Assembly (NCBI GenBank): GCA_031002005.1
Contig: CM061920.1
Coordinates: 47,036,610-47,100,609, forward strand
Direction of reading: 5' to 3'
From: Vandiemenella viatica
Taxonomy: Eukaryota > Arthropoda > Insecta > Orthoptera > Morabidae
Length of the DNA: 64,000 bases
This document shows, piece by piece, positions 58,238 through 64,000 of this stretch. The translations under genes were made by a program, and so were the position numbers. Positions within the stretch are counted from its first letter, which is position 1, and the number at the start of each line of letters is the position of its first letter. The notes below the pieces were generated by a model. The model was not told the DNA's origin, searched no databases, and was given only the letters and a program-made list of their open reading frames with translations.

Positions 58238-58410
58238 ATGTAGTCCTTAGAAACGGAAGAGGATGGTGGTAAAGGGGCGGGAAGGAATTCTACCATGGAC
58301 TTTTGAAAGAACCATCCCATTGGAAACCATTTGGATGGCCCAGTTGGGATCTGAACCCGCTTCCTTCCGAATACCGGGAGCGAGCTTTACCACTCACCCA
58401 CCGGGCTTGG
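58238..58410 (-). mobile_element. tRNA-derived SINE (family A), 3'-truncated
   Basis: Minus strand: ccaagcccggtgggtgagtg start, box A (ggtaaagctcgctccc, altered), box B (gggttcagatccc), body (caaatggtttcca) and ccgtttctaaggac near its 3' side. The usual 3' block with cgacgtcg is missing, possibly lost when it joined the Tc1 remnant. Confidence 0.75.
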
Positions 58411-58419
58411 TTAGTTATC

Positions 58420-60015
58420 CGCTGCCTTACCCAGTGTGAAAATGTTGGTAAGTGTTACGTGGTTGAATTGTCTGTATTCCACAAAGAAGTAAAGAATTAT
58501 ATAAAATTCTAAGGTTGTTCAATTTCGGTTTCCTATCAAACCCCGAACTTATTACTCGACCTTGCTAGAACACTGCACGTGTAAATTGCGGATTTAGCGG
58601 CTTCGCCGTAAAAATTAAAAGTAAACACCGTGGTGTTTAAACAGCTGACACTTGATGCTCAAAAACTGTTGAGAGGCGTCAAGTGATCGCGTTGAGAGCT
58701 GCACGATGTGACGTCATTAGAGTCGTGACGGGAACGAGGTCCGCTGGCTATATCCCCGCTCACGCCGTGCTCGGTGCTTGCATCAGGTCACGTACAAATA
58801 TCTCAACCCATATCACACTCCACAACGGCCGAGCAGCGCCGGACAATACACACCCTACACCTGCCCGCCTTCTCGTGTTCACCCAAGGGGAATAAAATTT
58901 ATAAAAAAGACTAAATAATTATCTCTTCGTTTATGCTAGCGATTTAAATGTGTAAAATGATATAAGTTACTCGCAGCACCATCTATGGGTGAAGTAGTGA
59001 AATGAAGTGAATTTCTTCGTCCACTATAACATGAGCGTTGTTCTGAATTTCGCCGTTTCCTCTTTCCAAAGCAATTCCAGAGTTACCTCCAAACAAACAC
59101 TTCCACATGGAATCATTTTTGTACTAATGATGTAAGTAGTAATTTTCCAATTCCTAACTGACTGATAAAACTATGATTTATCGTATACTAAAAGTAAAAG
59201 ATAACATTTCACCGTAAAAGTCGTATGATTATATACGAAGGTAACTTTTCCGACTGAATATCTTTATACATTTGGTATTCATTCTACGAATATTCTATTA
59301 TTCATCTACCACGAAATGAGCAACTACGGCAAGTAGTTGTCAAGTTATATCCTTTTACCTCGTATGAAACGTCAGCCTCCAGTTCCGCGAGAGAGCAAAC
59401 ATTACGTAAAATCTTTTTTCGGTATCGGTCTCTGGCAATTACTTCACTTTGCCATAAGAGCAGCAATCACGCATATGGAAGAGCGCGACCTTTGACCCTC
59501 CCAGTATTCTCGGTTGATTAATGTTTGACGCAACAAAACAAAATAAAAGCGCTTCATTTCCAGCTGCAATTTTTTGCGATCACCAACAAGAGGAAGCAAA
59601 TGAAATATTGTGGCCCTCTAGTTCACCCAGACTTCATTTCCTTAATACATTCAATTAAATTAAAAACCGTTCTCATTTGCTGTCATCGAGAATATAGATC
59701 AGATGGTGCGAAAATTTGCAAATTGAGTTTTGATACATTATTTAAACTTTGTTTGGTATAAACAACGAAATGAAATAATAATAGTTTGCAACTATCACAA
59801 AAGTTTCCGAAAGCAACTTAATATCTTCAATTTTACTTTTTCATTCATTAGAGGACCTCCATATTGTTGTCAAACCACTGTCCCAGATTTTTTTTTTTTT
59901 TTTCTTCTTTTGGCATACTATCTTATTTCCGTTAGGATAAAGTGGAACTATTAAAATAAAAATAGATCTGAATACGGAAAAATTTGTCCAGAAAGTGTTA
60001 ATCTTATAACTTTCT
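58420..60015. other. No gene recognised; CpG-rich patch 58680-58870
   Basis: The 70-codon frame at 58683-58895 lies in the CpG-rich patch but has no motif. A poly(T) run (about 59888-59903) interrupts AT-rich DNA further on. Confidence 0.4.
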
Positions 60016-60020
60016 TTCTT

Positions 60021-60191
60021 GTTTGTTGTGGCTTTAAGCTTCGTCAACGTACCAGTCATTAGAGGCGGGAAAAATCTGGTGCAAAGAATAAGAAGCAATG
60101 CTGCCAGATACTCTCTCGGCTTTAGTCTGGAGTGATTCGTAGAACCCCTGCAAAACCGAAAAATGGATGGCCGGATTGGGGATTAAATCCT
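60021..60191 (-). mobile_element. tRNA-derived SINE (family A), 5'-truncated
   Basis: The 3' end taaagccacaacaaac, the block cctctaatgactggtacg and the degraded body (tgcaggggttctacgaatca) are on the minus strand. The copy stops within the box B region (aggatttaatcccc). Confidence 0.7.
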
Positions 60192-60199
60192 GTAATGGG

Positions 60200-62710
60200 G
60201 AGATAGGCAATAGGTAACAGGATTTAATTTTTATTGGGTATCAGTCTTTGTGCGTTGTGAGTTACAAGTTGCCTCAGAGCTTGCTACATGCAGCCAGCGG
60301 ATGTAGGCTCAGATAGCAGTGCCGTGAGACACCTACGAGTCAGTATTTTGCACTTGCGACCAAGTGACGCTCCCCAGCAACGAAACAGTTGTACGCGCCA
60401 TATCCGCTCTTCAGTCCTCTCCGAGCAACACGTACTAAAGATATAATCGCTTACTGCAGGTAAGGCACGCGATAGCTCAGTTTGGTCTCCAAATCAGTTA
60501 GTTTGTCTCTAAAAACGTCTTTGTCGTAGATATTTCTAAAGTGTTCGGTTTGCCCCTAAGATAATTGATTTGTCGCAAACTGTCCTCAGTGTAACCTTGT
60601 TAGGTTGACGAAGCTTTCAGTTGTGTTTGTTAGTAGATTTGGCCGACAGTGTTAAGATTTAGTCGCCGTTGATAATCAGTGATTGGTTGTGTATTTTTAA
60701 GTGAGTTCGGCCTACTTATCTGTGTCGATTGAGAAATAATATGCAATAGAGTATAGGGAGCATTCATGAGTAGTGAAGGCACTAATTCTGAGTCAACCAT
60801 TCGAGCAGTTAAATTCAAGTATTATTGCAAAGACGTGTCATTCCCTCTACAGTTTCATGTTAGTTGGTGATTGTACGAAATGTAGTTAGATTTTTGATAT
60901 TAAATGGTATGTAATATAATTCGCCTGTGTTTGTGTCTCATTAAGACTGAAAAAATCCATGATCCCACATCTCGCCTGATTTGGTTTCAGGTTAAGATTG
61001 CTATCTTAGTATTTCTTTATCAGAAGTATTTCTTGAAGGAGAGCGGTGATTGATAAAATGCTTCATGAGGTAAGCAAAATATTAGTGTTAAGTTGTCTGT
61101 GTGAAGGTTTGAAGGAAGCTTAATGCAGTTTTGATAATTTATGCGTAATAAAATCATTGCGTAGTGTCAGACCTGACTTAAATTGATAGAAATAGTATCT
61201 TCAGCTAGCTACCACTCACGCTATTACAAAGTTTCTTCAAAGTTGGATAATGCTTGACGTAAATAATAGTAAAACCCACACCCTAATACAATCCGCTCAA
61301 ATCTCGGTTTAGAACTTTAGCCGTGAAGGCTGTCGGAAGTATCATGAGAAGAGAAAGTATGAATCATGTAATTGGATACTACGGCCAACTTCTGTGATAT
61401 TTGCATCTACTACTGTGATTCGTACGGTTTCTAAATCAGCTATATAACTGTTGAAATCAACAGCACAGGGAAGAATTCTCTTCTCGATAAGGTACTACAT
61501 TTGATGGCCACCATAAACGCTAAGCAAATAGAGTTACCTTTGTATATATTAAGGTATATTTTTACTTTTTTTTGCAACGACTTTTTGGCAAAGTTAACAG
61601 CGCATAAAGGAAATCAAAAAAAAAAAAAAGAAAAAGCTACCGATTTCCTTGATTTTGCATAAAACTAAAGAACAATAGACCTAGTGCAAGTAAGACACCT
61701 CACACTTAGACATCAATATACAGTAAACCAACAAAATAATAGTAACATCCAAACTTTGATACAAAAAAAAACTTTCCAGTTAAATTTTAAGCGTAGGAGA
61801 TCCAGAAGTCAAAATGCAAATAGATAGTTCCTGGCTATCCCTATGATGCCGAAATCAAACAAATTTTCATTAAATGCAAAAATATCGAGACACGGACTTA
61901 CAAAATTTGAAACGCGTTAATTACAAGGGTCGTCTCCGGTGCCGAATACTTTCGTTTTAGAGGCATCGAAACGTGGTTCTGTAACCGCACTTTACCTTCT
62001 CTAGTTAGTGGGCGCGCCCACTGTTGCAATCCTCAGAGCTGTGTGTGGTCGGATCGGTCTCACGTGAATAATGCAGACCGCGCGCACACCGCGGAGAAAT
62101 TAGCTGATGACTTATTGAGCGGTACAGTCGGTAGCCGTAAATATCTTATTCGAAAATGCTCTCGGTCTACACTCGAGTACTCACAGCAACCTTACCATCA
62201 TGTAACGTCAGTTTCCACATACTTTTTACAAATAATCTGCTAAAGTGTTGAGACAAAATGCCTAAACATAACCCATGTAAGACTTTATTATCACCTACCG
62301 TTAACAATATTCAGTCATTTTTTCTTTCTTTTTGTTTTGTCATCAGCTCCTACACTCAAATCCTTTGTCTCTAACCATCTCTTCGTTCCAAATCGTTCGT
62401 TTCAACTTACATCCACGTTTATCTTTTAACATTTATCATTGTTGTTTTATGTGAGTGTCCCTCCAATAAAATCTCAAAAATTTAAAATGCGACCCTCCAT
62501 CATGTCACTTCGTCCTGTCTGCTGCATCCATCCACTTAATTTTCAACGCCCATCTACAGCACCGAATTTCAAATGTTTCATTTTCTTCCTTTCTTTCTAG
62601 TATATAAACACTGAAAGAAAAGCTACCGCAAGTGCGTATTCACAGTCACAGTAAATACTTTAATAAGAGTAAGTACGGTCAAGACAATAATCGTAATAGC
62701 ACACTACAAT
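60200..62710. other. No gene recognised
   Basis: Unique-looking AT-rich DNA. Short frames only. Confidence 0.45.
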
Positions 62711-62726
62711 ATTCTCGAATAATTCC

Positions 62727-62961
62727 ACCGAGCATGGTGGTGTAACGGTTAGCGTTCTGGCCTCGCATTCGGGAGGATGGCGGTTCGAATCCCCGTGCGG
62801 GCATCCAGATTTGTGTTTTCCATGGTTTCCCAAATCACTCCAGGCAAATGCCGGGATGCTTCCTTCAAAAGGCCATGAACGAATTACTTCCCATTCCTTG
62901 GCCCCATCCTTTCCTGTCTCTAAAGAACTCTCTGTTAAGAGACATTAAGCAGTTAAAAAAA
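62727..62961 (+). mobile_element. Full-length tRNA-derived SINE (family A) with perfect TSD
   Basis: Head accgagcatggtggtgtaac, box A (acggttagcgttctgg), box B perfect (gcggttcgaatcccc), full body, and a 3' part in which the usual cgacgtcg block is replaced by gaactctctgttaagagac and a short A run. Flanked by a perfect 12-bp duplication tcgaataattcc (62715-62726 and 62962-62973). It is a clean insertion and possibly a distinct 3' subfamily. Confidence 0.92.
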
Positions 62962-63059
62962 TCGAATAATTCCGAGATAACACTTTTGAAATATATTCAC
63001 GGGCCATGCAGAGTTAATATAAATGGCGCATGGAAGTCCTCTTCCTAGCTGTGTAGTTG

Positions 63060-63485
63060 TGTACTGAGTGAAAAGAAAGAAAGTGGCATGAGAATATCGA
63101 GACATTCTGGCATAGACTCCAAAAGCATCACCAAAAACAGCAAGGTGAAAGGCCGTCTAGAACCTTTGGAGTTGAAACTGCACGGAGACTCCCCCTGGAA
63201 ATGAGGAGAGCCAACCGAAGCTATCCTCGAGACAAGCAAGCTCTTTATTCCGAGTAATACTCATCTATACGATGCGGAGAGATGGGAAGAACAAAAAACA
63301 ATGGTTAAAATATGAATGGCACCGTGATGTTGGAATAGAATATTCTGTCTTGGAAGGGGGAAATGGAGCTACGGATGTTCGAATGTGCGAATGTGAGAGG
63401 ATCTCAATGGACACTCAGCGTTTTGAACACGTGCTCAACTGTGACAGAATAAGCCTTTCTTCACCTCTAGAAAACAATCCATGAG
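63060..63485 (+). pseudogene. Probable LINE ORF C-terminal fragment
   Basis: The frame at 63272-63484 includes VRMCECERISMDTQRFEHVL and then NC, resembling the C-terminal Cx(1-3)C...H...C zinc-binding tail after the RT of some LINEs (typically CxCG...T..H.L..C). Just upstream, in another frame, IPSNTHLYDAERWEEQK could be the preceding segment. No catalytic motif remains, and the family assignment is tentative. Confidence 0.4.
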
Positions 63486-63489
63486 CGAC

Positions 63490-64000
63490 CGCTACATGAG
63501 AGTTCTCACAATAGGGGCAGCTAAAACGCCCACTCTCACTGTCAACGAAACCAAGTCTATTGTGTTTCCAGGCAAGGTGCGCAAAAACACATAACGTAGT
63601 GTGATCTCCAAATAATCAAAACGTGCGGTTCATTCACTTAAGGTCAAACTAAATCTCATTTATCATTGTAAAACTGAATTATATTGCGTACTTAATTTCA
63701 ATTATTTTGTAGCCGGTCTTATAAGAAAGTATTTTTTCATAGCCTAGTTTTTAAATGCTGTAGCGGCAACTGAATTTATGTTTTGTTGTGTAAGATAACT
63801 CAGGCGTGAATAAATAATTCCTACTGGAAATAAAAAGCTTTCAAATATTGCTTTCGTGATTATTAAAATTAAAGTGACAGATGCATTTGATTTTAATACA
63901 AGATCTAAAATCTCTTGTGACCGTGAAAGCTTAATAAATGTAATAATTAATCTAGTTTAGTACACAGCCACCTCCTGGAGAAGGGATACAAAGCCATTGT
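63490..64000. other. No gene recognised
   Basis: AT-rich sequence to the window end. Nothing supportable. Confidence 0.45.

Overview
This window looks like repeat-rich intergenic or intronic DNA from a large animal genome, most likely an arthropod and possibly a polyneopteran insect (stick-insect, cockroach or orthopteran grade). The evidence is the AT-rich background without operons, many tRNA-derived SINEs with long conserved bodies, Tc1/mariner, PIF/Harbinger and hAT DNA transposons, CR1/L2/Jockey- and RTE-type LINE remnants, solo LTRs and a Penelope-like element. The species cannot be fixed from sequence alone. I find no convincing host protein-coding gene. The only long reading frames belong to transposons. 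An assembly gap of exactly 1000 N lies at 9555-10554.

Layout. 0-5 kb: a decayed LINE fragment, then mostly featureless AT-rich DNA with one CpG-rich patch. 5-8.3 kb: a solo LTR (4993-5660), then an inverted LINE-like 3' end carrying about eight ~168-bp tandem monomers. 8.3-17 kb: the gap, a dispersed repeat, a SINE, a perfect hairpin, a short Penelope derivative with a hammerhead-ribozyme motif (14733-15049) and a PIF/Harbinger transposase fragment. 17-24 kb: an RTE-type 3' tail with tandem units, a hAT-like MITE (19050-19777) and a second solo LTR (22496-23171) of the same family as the first. 24-34 kb: several SINEs of at least three families, poly(A)/poly(T) tracts and a CRE-containing CpG-rich patch. 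34-44 kb: a mariner-like element with TIRs (34405-35248), a 275-bp hAT MITE with a perfect 8-bp target duplication, and a LINE 3' end. 44.97-48.3 kb: a nearly intact Penelope-like retroelement. 48.6-55.6 kb: three LINE pieces plus a nested hAT/PIF/SINE stack. 56.4-58.4 kb: a second copy of the LINE-like tandem-array element abutting a rearranged Tc1 element and a SINE. The last 6 kb is mostly featureless, with one intact SINE and a possible LINE 3' fragment.

How the parts work together. The Penelope-like element is the centrepiece. It has a reverse transcriptase (RT) and a GIY-YIG endonuclease on the minus strand, separated only by single-base frameshifts. It is flanked by ~565-bp inverted copies of its own 3' end. 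Each copy carries a hammerhead ribozyme core (CTGATGA, GAAA, GTA), and a 13-bp direct repeat brackets the insertion. The other retroelements are remnants. The SINEs presumably depended on LINE enzymes for movement, and the MITEs on transposases encoded elsewhere.
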